Source: JAXMAR01 sp046350295
GTDB taxonomy: Bacteria > Planctomycetota > Planctomycetia > Gemmatales > Gemmataceae
DNA length: 64,000 nt
Assembly: GCA_046350295.1 (NCBI GenBank)
Contig: JAXMAR010000003.1
Coordinates: 186,001-250,000, forward strand
Direction of reading: 5' to 3'
The translations under genes were made by a program, and so were the position numbers. Positions 1 through 8,795 of this stretch are shown in pieces (the stretch's first letter is position 1; the number at the start of each line of letters is the position of its first letter). The notes below the pieces were generated by a model. The model was not told the origin of the DNA. It was given only the letters and a program-made list of their open reading frames with translations, and searched no databases.

Positions 1-1105
1 CGCCACGGCCCTGAAAGGGCCAAACAAGAAAGCCCAGGGCGCCCCCCTGGGAAAGACACGAGTCTTCGGCAGTAGCCCTGTAAGGGCGAAACAAAAAACG
101 GCGTCTCTCGCGCCGGGACCAAGCGTCTGAACGAACCGCCGAGTTCATGACGACATGGGTCAGGCTTTTTTTCCACGAGACGGCTCTTGGGCCCGCCTTG
201 TTCTGCCCTTTCAGGGCGCCACGGCTTGACACGATCCCTGTCCCAGGGCGTTGCCCTGGGCTGTCTTGTTCGGCCCCTTCGGGGCGTTGCGATGCCGGGC
301 GTTGCGGGGCGTTGCGATGCCGGGCGTTACGGCGCCTCCGCGCCGGGCTGCGTTTGTGCGACTTGGAACGCTGCACAAGGAGGGAAGCCACGGCGCCGTG
401 GCGACCGGGCCAACCAGGGGTCCACGCGCCTGACGGGCCAACATGTCCTGAATACGCCACGGCCCTGAATACGCCACGGCCCTGAATACGCCACGGCCCT
501 GAAAGCCCCACGGCCCTGAAAGGGCCGAACAAGAAAGCCCAGGGCGCCGCCCTGGGAAAGACACGAGTCTTCGGCAGTAGCCCTGTAAGGGCGAAACAAA
601 AAACGGCGTCTCTCGCGCCAGGACCAAGCGTCTGAACGAACCGCCGAGTTCATGACGACATGGGTCAGGCTTTTTTTCCACGAGACGGCTCTTGGGCCCG
701 CCTTGTTCTGCCCTTTCAGGGCGCCACAGCTTGCAACGATCCCTGTCCCAGGGCGTTGCCCTGGGCTGTCTTGTTCGGCCCCTTCGGGGCGTTTCGATGC
801 CGGGCGTTGCGGGGCGTTGCGATGCCGGGCGTTACGGCGCCTCCGCGCCGGCCTGCGTTTGTGCGACTTGGAGCGCTGCACAAGGAGGGAAGCCACGGCG
901 CCGTGGCGACCGGGCCAAACAGGGTCCACGCGCCCGAGGGGCCAACATGTCCTGCAAAGCCCCACGGCCCTGAAAGGGCCAAACAAGAAAGCCCAGGGCG
1001 CCGCCCTGGGAAAGACACGGGTCTTCGGCAGTAGCCCTGTAAGGGCGAAACAAAAAACGGCGTCTCTCACGCCAGGACCAAGCGTCTGAACGAACCGCCG
1101 AGTTC
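1..1105. repeat. Long tandem repeat, two full copies plus a partial third
   Basis: Near-identical blocks start at 3, 508 and 962 (same anchor, ccacggccctgaaagggc), giving periods of 505 and 454 bp. The third copy loses identity after 1105. Each block contains several short GC-rich hairpins such as gccctgaaagggc and cccagggcg..cgccctggg. Frames are open on both strands across the block, but they read as Arg/Pro/Gly-rich low-complexity translations that differ between copies, so I see no gene here. It resembles the dispersed hairpin-rich repeats common in planctomycete intergenic regions. The left edge lies outside the window. Confidence 0.85.
447..497. repeat. 17-bp microrepeat, three perfect units
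   Basis: The unit cctgaatacgccacggc occurs three times in a row and is followed by a diverged fourth unit at 498-514. These 51 extra bases account for the length difference between the first (505 bp) and second (454 bp) long repeats, so the copies differ by local slippage expansion. Confidence 0.85.
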
Positions 1106-1314
1106 CCACACAGGCAAGGGGCCCGGCCGTAGGGAGTGTAACGCCGCCCCGCCCGCCTCGATCCCTTTTTCGCCGCCGATTTCGTTTGAACCCCCGCCGT
1201 TTTCTTGCTAAAACAGGCGAAACCCCTCTCAGATCAGCACGAGGCGCTTTCGCCCGGCCGGGTTCCAGCGCGCCAAGCGGGCGGCGGCTCCAATAACAAC
1301 GGCGAGGAATATTC

Positions 1315-2070
1315 ATGGCCGACTGGTATTACTTCCAGGGAGGCGCTCAGCAAGGCCCGGTTTCCGACGATCACGTCCGCAACATGGTCGCCTCCGGCCA
1401 GTTGAACCCCAACGATTCCGTCTGGCGCCAGGGCATGGCCAACTGGGCCCCCATCTCCTCCGTCCCCGAATTGATGCCCGCCGCCCCCGCCGCGCCGCCG
1501 CCCCAGTACGGCGCCCCGCCCGCCCCCGCCTACGATCAAGGGCACGGATCGGCGCCCGGCTACGGCGCTCCTTCCTACGGCGAGCCCTCCTACCGCGAGC
1601 GCGAGCCCTCCTACGGCCGCCCCGCCGCGCCCGGCGCGATCAGCCCCATCACTCCGTGGGCGATCATCCTCCTTTCGGGCGCCGGACTCTGGTTCATCAA
1701 CGGCTTCCTGCCCTGGTACTCCTTTGACTTCGGCGGCTTCGGCGGCGGAACCTGGCTCGGCTTCAGCACCGGTACCGGCCTCTTCGCCTTCGTCATGTCG
1801 CTGTTCATCCTGGGTGGCGTCATCACTTCGTTCTTCGTGCCGCTCCTCGTCCCCTGGCGCTGGACCGGGGCGTTCTTCTTCGGCCTGATGGCGCTCATCC
1901 TCCTCATCATGGGCATGGTGGCCGCGTTCTCCGGCGTCGGTAAGAGCATCGGCCCCTGGATCCACCTGCTCGCCACTCTCGCCGTGTTGACCGGCGCCGT
2001 GCTCGAAGGGATCTTCGGCCTGATGGCGTTTCTGGCGACGATGCAAAAAGGTGGCTCGCGGCCGATGTGA
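1315..2070 (+). CDS. GYF_2-domain membrane protein
   Basis: 251 residues. The N-terminus (about 1-50) matches the GYF_2 domain pattern: WYYFQGGAQQGPVSDDHV at the start, then a W-R-x-G-M-xx-W-xP motif. A Pro/Tyr/Gly-rich linker (about 55-105) follows, and then about four hydrophobic segments between residues 110 and 245. GYF_2 domains are thought to bind peptides and are often joined to membrane segments in planctomycetes; the role here is unknown. No partner gene is adjacent on the same strand. A strong hairpin lies 18 bp after the stop, so it is probably monocistronic. Confidence 0.85.
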   Translation: MADWYYFQGGAQQGPVSDDHVRNMVASGQLNPNDSVWRQGMANWAPISSVPELMPAAPAAPPPQYGAPPAPAYDQGHGSAPGYGAPSYGEPSYREREPSYGRPAAPGAISPITPWAIILLSGAGLWFINGFLPWYSFDFGGFGGGTWLGFSTGTGLFAFVMSLFILGGVITSFFVPLLVPWRWTGAFFFGLMALILLIMGMVAAFSGVGKSIGPWIHLLATLAVLTGAVLEGIFGLMAFLATMQKGGSRPM

Positions 2071-2088
2071 GTCACGCTGAAGAATCAG

Positions 2089-2121
2089 ACAAGGCCGGCG
2101 CGGGCGCCGGCCTTGTTCGTT
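2089..2121 (+). terminator. Rho-independent-type terminator
   Basis: Arms acaaggccggcgc (2089-2101) and gcgccggccttgt (2104-2116) pair perfectly with a 2-base loop and are followed by a short T-rich run. It sits just after the GYF_2 gene. Confidence 0.75.
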
Positions 2122-2161
2122 TGTCAAGCCGCGATCACGGTTGCCGGATCGAGAAGATATC

Positions 2162-2458
2162 TCACTCGCCGCGCCCCGCGTAGATCGACTCTCGGCTGTC
2201 GTCCACAAAGTGCGAAACCGGCGTGTGGCTATCACACCATTTCTCCCACGCGGCGATCTGCTCCTCCACGGGTCGCTCCCATAGCGGCGCTTGGCACGTC
2301 GGGCGCGCGGGACTCGTGGGACAGGCCCTGTCGGCGACATCGAGCAGGAATTGCTCCAAGCTCTTTCCCGCGTCTGAAGCGGCAACGCGAAGACGGCTTG
2401 TCAACTCCGCGGGAAGGTATAACAGAAGCGCCTCGCCGTTGGTCATCTGGTCGTTCAT
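2162..2458 (-). CDS. Antitoxin-like small protein without a partner
   Basis: 98 residues if started at MNDQMTNGEALLLYLP (2458); an ATG 14 codons upstream is also open. The N-terminal half looks like a short DNA-binding/antitoxin segment (LPAELTSRLRVAASDAGKSLEQFLLD). The C-terminus ends in HFVDDSRESIYAGRGE, a tail I associate with planctomycete antitoxin-like proteins paired with PIN-domain toxins. No PIN-domain gene lies next to it: the neighbour is a DUF4058 gene on the same strand 50 bp upstream. It may be an orphan antitoxin. Function is inferred from pattern only. Confidence 0.6.
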   Translation of the reverse strand: MNDQMTNGEALLLYLPAELTSRLRVAASDAGKSLEQFLLDVADRACPTSPARPTCQAPLWERPVEEQIAAWEKWCDSHTPVSHFVDDSRESIYAGRGE

Positions 2459-2508
2459 GTTGTTCAAGATACGCTCTTTGGGCTCGCAGAGTCCAGTCAC
2501 GCCCGAGG

Positions 2509-3237
2509 TTAAGCCTCGAGTACCCGCTTCCAGCGCTTGGGAAACGACGTGTAAGCCTCGTCATACGTCTGTTGCAACGGAACAGACACGGCCTGGTTCC
2601 ACTCCAGAAACAACGGCATCTCCGGCGCCTCCGCGCCGACCGCCGCGTGCTCCACGTAAGCCCGGACGCTCAGGCCCGCCTCGTACGCCGCCAGTGTCAA
2701 CGGCTTGTCCTTGGGCGCCGCATACTCCTCGCCCGTCATCTCTTCCCAGACGGCGCCGTGGATGCCGTTCGGATCGCGCGGTCCGGGCGGAAACAGGTCG
2801 ATCACGAGCAGATGCACCCCCTGCTCCAGCAGCGCGGCCACTTTGTCGACAAACGCGCGCATCGGCTTTCTGCCCGCCTTATTGCCCGGCGAGACGATCT
2901 CGACGACGGCGACAACCTCGTCATCACTCACGTGATGGATCGCCACCACCTTTTGTTTGCGGCGATAGAATTCCAGGTCTGTCTCCGCGATCGGCTTCAG
3001 GCGCGGCGGCGCCAGAAGGGCAGGCCCGTTACCGCCTGCTTCCGGAGGCCTTTCTCCTCCCACCATCTCCAGGGTCAAGACGTCGGGGCCGAATCCCGAG
3101 GTGAACTGCTCGGGCAACGCATAGTAGTTTGGAGGCAAGAGGCCGACGTTCAGGGTGCGCGCGACGGCGTCGATCCAACTATGGTGAAAAGCGTGAAAAA
3201 TGCCGGCGTCGACGCGCGTCCAATCATGGATCGGCAT
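2509..3237 (-). CDS. DUF4058 family protein
   Basis: 242 residues. The start MPIHDWTRVDAGIFHAFHH and the following PPNYYALPEQ block are the characteristic opening of DUF4058 proteins, which are common in planctomycetes and cyanobacteria and have no settled biochemical function. The middle (about 85-140) carries the acidic/beta pattern VVAVVEIVSPGNKAGR, reminiscent of a nuclease-like core (E-x-hydrophobic-SP-x-NK); that resemblance is my inference. Length is typical. It lies upstream of the antitoxin-like gene with a 50-bp gap, so the two may be co-transcribed. Confidence 0.85.
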   Translation of the reverse strand: MPIHDWTRVDAGIFHAFHHSWIDAVARTLNVGLLPPNYYALPEQFTSGFGPDVLTLEMVGGERPPEAGGNGPALLAPPRLKPIAETDLEFYRRKQKVVAIHHVSDDEVVAVVEIVSPGNKAGRKPMRAFVDKVAALLEQGVHLLVIDLFPPGPRDPNGIHGAVWEEMTGEEYAAPKDKPLTLAAYEAGLSVRAYVEHAAVGAEAPEMPLFLEWNQAVSVPLQQTYDEAYTSFPKRWKRVLEA

Positions 3238-3295
3238 GGCCCTGTCCCCAAGGAGTCTCGAGAAACGATTGCATTATAACCCCACTTGGCCTTGT

Positions 3296-4075
3296 TCACT
3301 TCACCTTCAGCATCGAGCGCAAAATCCGATCCTGCCAGGCGCGCGGCAGCCAGGTGATGAAGCGGATGCGCCACGCCAGCCGGCGCGGGAAGGCGTAGAA
3401 GCGCTTCTTCTTGCGGATCGCCCACAGGATGCGCGCCGCCGCCTGGTCGACGTCCATCAGGTAGGGCATCGGCGCGAGGATCGACGCGGTCATCGGCGTG
3501 CGGATCCAGCCGGGGCAGAGGATCGTGGCGTGGATGTTGTAACTCGCCACCTCGACACGCAAGCCCTCCATGAGCGCGTTCAAGCCCGCCTTGCCGGCGC
3601 AGTAGCCGAGCATGCGCGGCAAACCGCGGAAGGACGCCAGGCTGGAAAGGGCGGTGAGGTGCCCCTTGCGCCGCTTCAGCATGCCGGGCAGGACGGCCGA
3701 GAAGGTGTGCGAGACGCCCAGGAGGTTGATGTTGAGCACCTGCGCCATGTCGGCGGCGGTGAGGCTGAGGGCCGAGGTTTCCAGGCCGACGCCCGCGGAC
3801 GGAATGACGAGAGCGATGGGTCCCAGCCGGGCTTCCAGCTCGGCGACGCGGGCGTTCAGCGCGGCGGCGTCGGTCACGTCGGCGCCGGCCCAGGCGATCT
3901 GTCCCCCCTTGGCGCGCAGCTCGTCCTCGAGGGAGCGCAGGCCTTCCTCCTGACGGTCCACGGCGGCGATGGCGACGCCTTGCGCGGAGAGTTGCCGCGC
4001 CAGCTCGCGGCCGATGCCGCTGGCGGCGCCGGTGATGAAGGCGACGGGGTATTCGTGAGCGAAGGAAAAGGGCAT
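3296..4075 (-). CDS. Short-chain dehydrogenase/reductase (SDR)
   Basis: 259 residues from the ATG at 4075, chosen because the Rossmann strand begins immediately after it (YPVAFITGAASGIGRELA). Cofactor motif TGAASGIG is near residue 14. Classical SDR catalytic residues are visible: a Ser in ALSSLASF and YCAGK (Tyr-x3-Lys). The C-terminal part includes WAIRKKKRFYAFPRRLAWR followed by a hydrophobic Trp/Arg-rich stretch, suggesting membrane association. The substrate cannot be told from sequence. Expressed alone on the minus strand. Confidence 0.9.
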   Translation of the reverse strand: MPFSFAHEYPVAFITGAASGIGRELARQLSAQGVAIAAVDRQEEGLRSLEDELRAKGGQIAWAGADVTDAAALNARVAELEARLGPIALVIPSAGVGLETSALSLTAADMAQVLNINLLGVSHTFSAVLPGMLKRRKGHLTALSSLASFRGLPRMLGYCAGKAGLNALMEGLRVEVASYNIHATILCPGWIRTPMTASILAPMPYLMDVDQAAARILWAIRKKKRFYAFPRRLAWRIRFITWLPRAWQDRILRSMLKVK

Positions 4076-4221
4076 GGGAGCCTGCGCATGAGGGGAACGG
4101 GTTTGCAGGCGTTTTATGGAAAAACCCGGGGGGCAAAGAGGCGGCGCGCCGTGGCGCGGCATAATCGTCACGACCGCTGAATCACGCCTGGTTCACGCGG
4201 TTTCCCCTGGCCCAATCCGGC

Positions 4222-4249
4222 TTGCGTTCAAGGGTAAACGCTTTACAAT
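4222..4249 (+). promoter_or_regulatory. Sigma-70-like promoter
   Basis: TTGCGT (4222-4227), 16-bp spacer, TACAAT (4244-4249), 70 bp before the start of the excisionase-like gene. Confidence 0.5.
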
Positions 4250-4318
4250 CGATAGAGGAGATGGGAAAGCTGCGCAGGTTTTCCACTCCCGCCGGCCCTT
4301 CTTCCGAGATCCTCCATC

Positions 4319-6398
4319 ATGGCGCAGGGATATTACACGCTGCTCGAGGCGGCCCAGTTCGTGGGCTTGCCGCCGGACGAGCTCAAGCAGATGGCGCAGA
4401 GAAACCAGATCCGCTCCTTCCAGGACCGCGGCACGCTGCGTTTCCGCCTCCAGGACGTTCAGGAGCTGGCCCGGCGCCGCGGCGCCACGAGCGATCCGGA
4501 GCTGGTGCTCGGCGAGGCGCCCGCCCCGCGCTCCGGCGCGTCGCCGCGCCCCGAAGGCCCGCGCACGCCCCCCCGTTCCCCGAAGCCCGCGCCCGTCTCG
4601 CCCGTTCCCGCCGCGCCCCAGAGCATGCCCGATGTCTTCGACTTCGACCTCGGCGCCGATCAGGTGGACGTCGGCCAGGAGCTGTTCGCGAAGGTCGAGC
4701 AGCCCAGCTCCAAGGGCAAGAAACCGGGCTCGGCCTCGCTGCCGCGCACGCCCGCCCCAGGAAAGTCCGGAAGCGACAGCGACGTCAAGCTCGTCGCCGA
4801 GGGCAGCGATTTCTCCATCTCCGTCGGCAGCGACAGCGACGTGAAGCTCGTCACCGGCGACAGCGGCGTCAAACTCACGCCCCCTCCCGGCTTGCAGCCC
4901 CCGTCCAGCCGTTCCAGCAAGTCGCCGAGCAAACTGCAGCCGCCGTCGAGCGGCTCGAAATCCCCGAGCAAGCCCGGGCCCAAGTCCCCCAGCAAGCTCG
5001 GCCCGATCACGCCGGCGCCCCCCAAATCTCCATCGAAGCTCGGCCCGGCCGATTCCTCGCCGCAGAAGCGACCTTCACGCCTGGAAACGCCGCAACCGGC
5101 CGACAGCGGCGTGCGCCTGGTCCCCGCCGATAGCGACAGCGACGTCCGCATCGTCGGCGCCGGCTCCGACGAGGTCCCCCTCGGTGAAGCGCCCCCGCCC
5201 GATATCTCCGACAGCGATATCCGCCTCGAACGCATCCCCGAGCGCGCCCCGCACGAGAGCGGCGAAGAGATGATGCTCACCGAGGAGATCAACCTCGACG
5301 AGGAAATCCGCCGTCAGGAAGCCGCCCAGCGCAAGCCGACGCCGAGCAAGCTGCGCCCCAAGTCGGGCCTCAAGTTCCCGACCTCCTCGCCGTTCGAGCT
5401 GTCCGACTCGGAGCTGCAACGCCCCTCGTCCCTGCCCGGCGAAATCAAACCGGACAGCAGCGACTTCGAGCTCAAGGCGCAGGTCAAGGATGACAGCAGT
5501 GACTTCGACGTGCAGCCGATGGCCGAGAGCAGCGACTTCAGCATCGAAGTCCCGGCCGAGGAGCAGGCGCTGGCGGGCGAGCCCGGGCTGAGCGGCCCGT
5601 CGAGCGGCATCTCGCTGCAGAACCCCGTCGACGCCGGCATCTCCCTGGAGCAAGGGGACGACTCCGTCGATTTCGACTTGAGCCTCGCGGCCGAGGCGAC
5701 CCCCAAGCCGGTGCAGAAGGCGCCGTCGCCGGCCGACTCGGACAGCGAGTTCGAGCTGAGCCTGGACGATTCCGGTCAGGGCCCGCTCGCCTCGGAAGAC
5801 AGCGAGTTCGAGTTGACGCTCGACGATAGCGGTCAACTCGCGGACATGGAAGCGGAAGCCTCGGCGTCGGCGACCGAGGACGTCGGCGAGCGCGACATCT
5901 TCGAGACCGACTTCGAGGTTCCTGGTCTCGACGACTCCAAGGAAGCCAAGCTCGATACCGACCTGGACAGCTCCGACTTCGACATCGCGGCTCGACGATT
6001 CCGATCTGGCGTCCGAGGAGGAGAGCGGCAGCCAGGTCGTCGCCCTGGAAGAAGAAGCGGCGGACGAGGGGGCGGAGACGGTCGCGGGCGAGGACATCGA
6101 GATCGAGGTGGAGGAGGACGCCGAGGCCTTCGCCGGTCTGGAAGGGGAAGGGGAGGAGCCGGTCGTCGAAGTGGAGGAGGAAGAGGAAACCGGTCCGGTC
6201 CGTGAAAAAATCGTGGAGAAGATGATCGAGCCGGCCCCGTGGGGCGCCATGCCGGTCGTCTTCATGCTCCCCTGTGTCGTCATCATGATCCTGGTCGGCC
6301 TGATGGGCTTCGAGCTGATCCAGAGCTCGACGGGCTACAAGCAGGCCGGCTTCCTCACCCGTACCTTCGGCGAGTTGCTCGGACAGAAAATGAAGTGA
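4319..6398 (+). pseudogene. MerR/excisionase-like HTH membrane protein, split by a frame change
   Basis: Residues 1-50 form a helix-turn-helix of the HTH_17/excisionase type (YYTLLEAAQFVGLPPDELKQ). A very long low-complexity region follows, with recurring SDSDVKLV, SSDFE and DDSGQ motifs rich in Ser, Asp and Pro. The frame used from 4319 degenerates into Arg/Gly after about 5990. The next frame continues the expected pattern (LDDSDLASEEESGSQVV) and leads to a C-terminal membrane helix near 6240-6320 and a stop at 6398. One extra base near 5988-5992 would restore a single protein of about 692 residues. Such HTH plus acidic linker plus membrane-helix proteins recur in Gemmata relatives; their role is unknown. 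Confidence 0.8.
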
Positions 6399-6400
6399 TT

Positions 6401-6434
6401 TTTGGAGTGCGGTAATTCATTCCCGCACTCCAAA
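6401..6434. terminator. Hairpin terminator shared by convergent genes
   Basis: tttggagtgcgg (6401-6412) pairs with ccgcactccaaa (6423-6434). It lies in the 41-bp gap between the plus-strand HTH gene and the convergent minus-strand membrane gene, with T/A runs on both sides. Confidence 0.7.
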
Positions 6435-6439
6435 GCGCA

Positions 6440-7096
6440 TCATCCCGCCCGGCGAAAAGGGTTCCAGCTCCGGGTTTGCAGAGTCTCCAGTTCTTCGATG
6501 TCGTCATCCCTTCGCCGCCGGCGGCGGACGCGGCGGTCCAGCAGGAACTGGAACGCCAGCCCGAGGAAGGCGACCCCTCCCAGGATCCAGTTCAGCATCG
6601 GTCCCGTCTGCTCGATCCAGGTCGGCACATCCAGCGCCCGGTAATGCTGGCCCAGGCCCAGGCCGCAATGGGCCAGCAGCAGCGTGCCCGTCCAGCTCGT
6701 CAACCCCATCCAGCACCAGCGAAACAGGAACAACCCGACCAGTCCGCTGAGAACGAACGCGACCAGGGGTTGCTCCCATTGCGGCGCCATGGATTGCACG
6801 AGGACGAGCCCGCCCATGCCCCCGTGAAGAAGGCGAGCAGCCGGACCAGCGCCCAGCAGGCAACACGCCTGCCGCGAGCGCGAGCAGGGGGCGGCGACCA
6901 GGGGCGGACTCTGAAACCGTCCCGCGTTCACGAGCCCGAAAATTCCGGCTGCGATGGTCGCCGCCAGCACGATCCAGAAGCGATGCCAGCGCCAGCCGAA
7001 CAGCCACAGCGCGCCCCCGACTACCATGCCGGCGATCAGCAATCCCGGTGAGAGGAGCAGGACGTCGGCCAGGATTTCGGAGTCGATGAGGGACAT
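6440..7096 (-). CDS. Small multi-span membrane protein, probably carrying compensating indels
   Basis: 218 residues, Trp/Leu-rich. Hydrophobic helices lie near residues 10-55 and about 95-185, followed by an Arg-rich cytoplasmic tail (RRVRRRRRRDDD). Residues 70-93 (6818-6889) are oddly Cys/Arg-rich. The other two frames there encode membrane-like stretches (PLLALAAGVL, then WALVRLLAFFTG), after which the original frame resumes. This suggests two or more compensating indels. I do not recognise the family. It converges on the HTH gene. Confidence 0.6.
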   Translation of the reverse strand: MSLIDSEILADVLLLSPGLLIAGMVVGGALWLFGWRWHRFWIVLAATIAAGIFGLVNAGRFQSPPLVAAPCSRSRQACCLLGAGPAARLLHGGMGGLVLVQSMAPQWEQPLVAFVLSGLVGLFLFRWCWMGLTSWTGTLLLAHCGLGLGQHYRALDVPTWIEQTGPMLNWILGGVAFLGLAFQFLLDRRVRRRRRRDDDIEELETLQTRSWNPFRRAG

Positions 7097-7206
7097 CGTT
7101 TGGGAACAATGCAGAAGTCAGAACGCGGGGATCAAAAGTCAGAATGCAAAGTAGGTGGGACGAGGTGGCGGCGGGAAAATAGGGCGGGCGGCGCGGCGTG
7201 TCAAGC

Positions 7207-8577
7207 TCAATCGGTGATCTTCGGCTCTTGTTTGCCGGCGATTTCCGCGCCCGGCGGCTTGGGGGTTCCGGTCGGCGGCACGGCCCAGCCGAGGAACTGC
7301 AACAATAGGAAGACGGCGACGACAGGGAGAATGAACCAGCCGAGCCAGGGTACCCAGACCGACAGGATCAGCAGCATCAGGCTGATCCAGAGGAGGCTGC
7401 AGCCGACGAGCGTCATCGCCCCCTTGAAGCTCGCCTCCTCCGTCACTTCCTGGTAGTCGAGCACGCTGGCACGCCGCCGGCCGACACTCCGCCGCGCCGC
7501 GTCGTCCAGCTCCAGGGCCCGGATCTCGTCTTGCCAGGCGAGGATCCCCCCCTGCGTCAAGCTCTCGGCCTTCGGCGACGACGCCGGCCCCGGCTTGTCG
7601 CGCCGGCTGCGCCGCATCGTCTCCTCGAAGGCGCTCACCATGGCCGGCCAGGGATCGAACGCCGCCCACTCCTCGGCCTGCGCATGGCCGTCGGCGTCGC
7701 GATAGGAGAGACGCGCTTCGCCGGGCCAACCGAAGGGAAACTCCAGCGTGACCTGCCCCAGGCTGCCGACCAGGACGTGGACTTCGCGCGACTCGACCTG
7801 CCGCGGCAGAAGCATCCCTTGGAACATCAATCCGCCCACGAAGCGGCCGGTGAAGAGAAGGGGCTGATCGAGAAGCAGTTCCTCCTCCGGGCTGAGAGCC
7901 ATCAGCTCCGCCACTTCACCGCCCACGAGACGCAAGACGGCCCAGCCGGGCAAGCCCGTGGGTCGCTCTTCGTCCTCTTCCCCGAGGGGGCCGGTGAGCC
8001 AGCGCTGCGTCATGAGCAGCTGCGGCGCCCCGAGCAGGCAGCCGGCGTTTGTCGGCGTCGCGGCGGGATGGGCGGTCTGCCGTTCGCGCGTCTGGATGGC
8101 GGCCGGAGAGGTCGCGGTCACGTGGTCATCCTGTGGGGCTCGCTCGAGGGCGGCTATGGGCTCATCGAGGCCCAGCATCAATTGGCGGAAGCGGGCGAAC
8201 GCCGGGTGCAACGCTTCGGGCATGAGAGGAAAGAGGGCCTTACCCGAGTCCTGCCGCAGCAAGGAGGCTTCGTAGGCGAGGTCCGGCCTGGCGTCGGCGG
8301 GATGGATGCACAGGACGTGACGCTCGGACTGGAGCGCCCGCCGCAACTGGCCGGAGCGGAGCGCCGGCGCGCTGGCGACGATGATACCGTCGATCAGCGG
8401 ATCGGCGAGGATCTCCTCCAGATCGCCAACCTGCGCCGCGTCGATGCCCCAGCGACGCAACCGCTCCAGTCCCTCCGGCGGTCCGGAATAGACGGCCAAT
8501 TCATGGCGCCCGGACGCCGCCAGGGCCCGCGCCATGTCCAGCCCGTCCGCATGATCTCCCAGTAGCGCGAAACGCAT
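7207..8577 (-). CDS. Gfo/Idh/MocA-like protein with C-terminal membrane anchor
   Basis: 456 residues from the ATG at 8577, chosen because the Rossmann-like strand MRFALLGDHADGLDMARAL begins there. The pattern LEEILADPLIDGIIVASAP fits the Gfo/Idh/MocA NAD-binding fold. The later part departs from classical family members, and two hydrophobic helices lie near the C-terminus (about 385-440). No EKP-type motif of active oxidoreductases is clear (the corresponding block reads SERHVLCIHP), so activity is doubtful and it may be a binding or structural paralogue. Divergent from the DUF1501 gene. Confidence 0.65.
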   Translation of the reverse strand: MRFALLGDHADGLDMARALAASGRHELAVYSGPPEGLERLRRWGIDAAQVGDLEEILADPLIDGIIVASAPALRSGQLRRALQSERHVLCIHPADARPDLAYEASLLRQDSGKALFPLMPEALHPAFARFRQLMLGLDEPIAALERAPQDDHVTATSPAAIQTRERQTAHPAATPTNAGCLLGAPQLLMTQRWLTGPLGEEDEERPTGLPGWAVLRLVGGEVAELMALSPEEELLLDQPLLFTGRFVGGLMFQGMLLPRQVESREVHVLVGSLGQVTLEFPFGWPGEARLSYRDADGHAQAEEWAAFDPWPAMVSAFEETMRRSRRDKPGPASSPKAESLTQGGILAWQDEIRALELDDAARRSVGRRRASVLDYQEVTEEASFKGAMTLVGCSLLWISLMLLILSVWVPWLGWFILPVVAVFLLLQFLGWAVPPTGTPKPPGAEIAGKQEPKITD

Positions 8578-8795
8578 CGCAACCCACATCCCGTAGTCGG
8601 CGGCGCGGCTCTCTTCCGTGTCCGACTTCCGCCGGCGCCTTGACAACACCCTTTCAGCTTGCGTCTTCAGGCGCTTTCCGTCCACCACGGTCGGCCGATT
8701 CTCTTTGACCGGGCCCCCGTTCCCAGGTAAGATTCGTCGGTCGGACCATTCCTTCCCGCCTTGTCCGACTTCCGTCCGCACGCGAGGTCCCGCCG

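Noticed and set aside
1..1105. CRISPR array
   Set aside because: The period is about 450-505 bp and there are no short repeats with unique spacers; no cas genes in the window.
147..1316. Several open frames in the tandem repeat
   Set aside because: They encode hairpin-derived Arg/Pro/Gly strings, vary between copies, and lack start signals.
2162..3237. A VapBC-like toxin-antitoxin pair
   Set aside because: The neighbour is DUF4058, not a PIN toxin; only the antitoxin-like half is supported.
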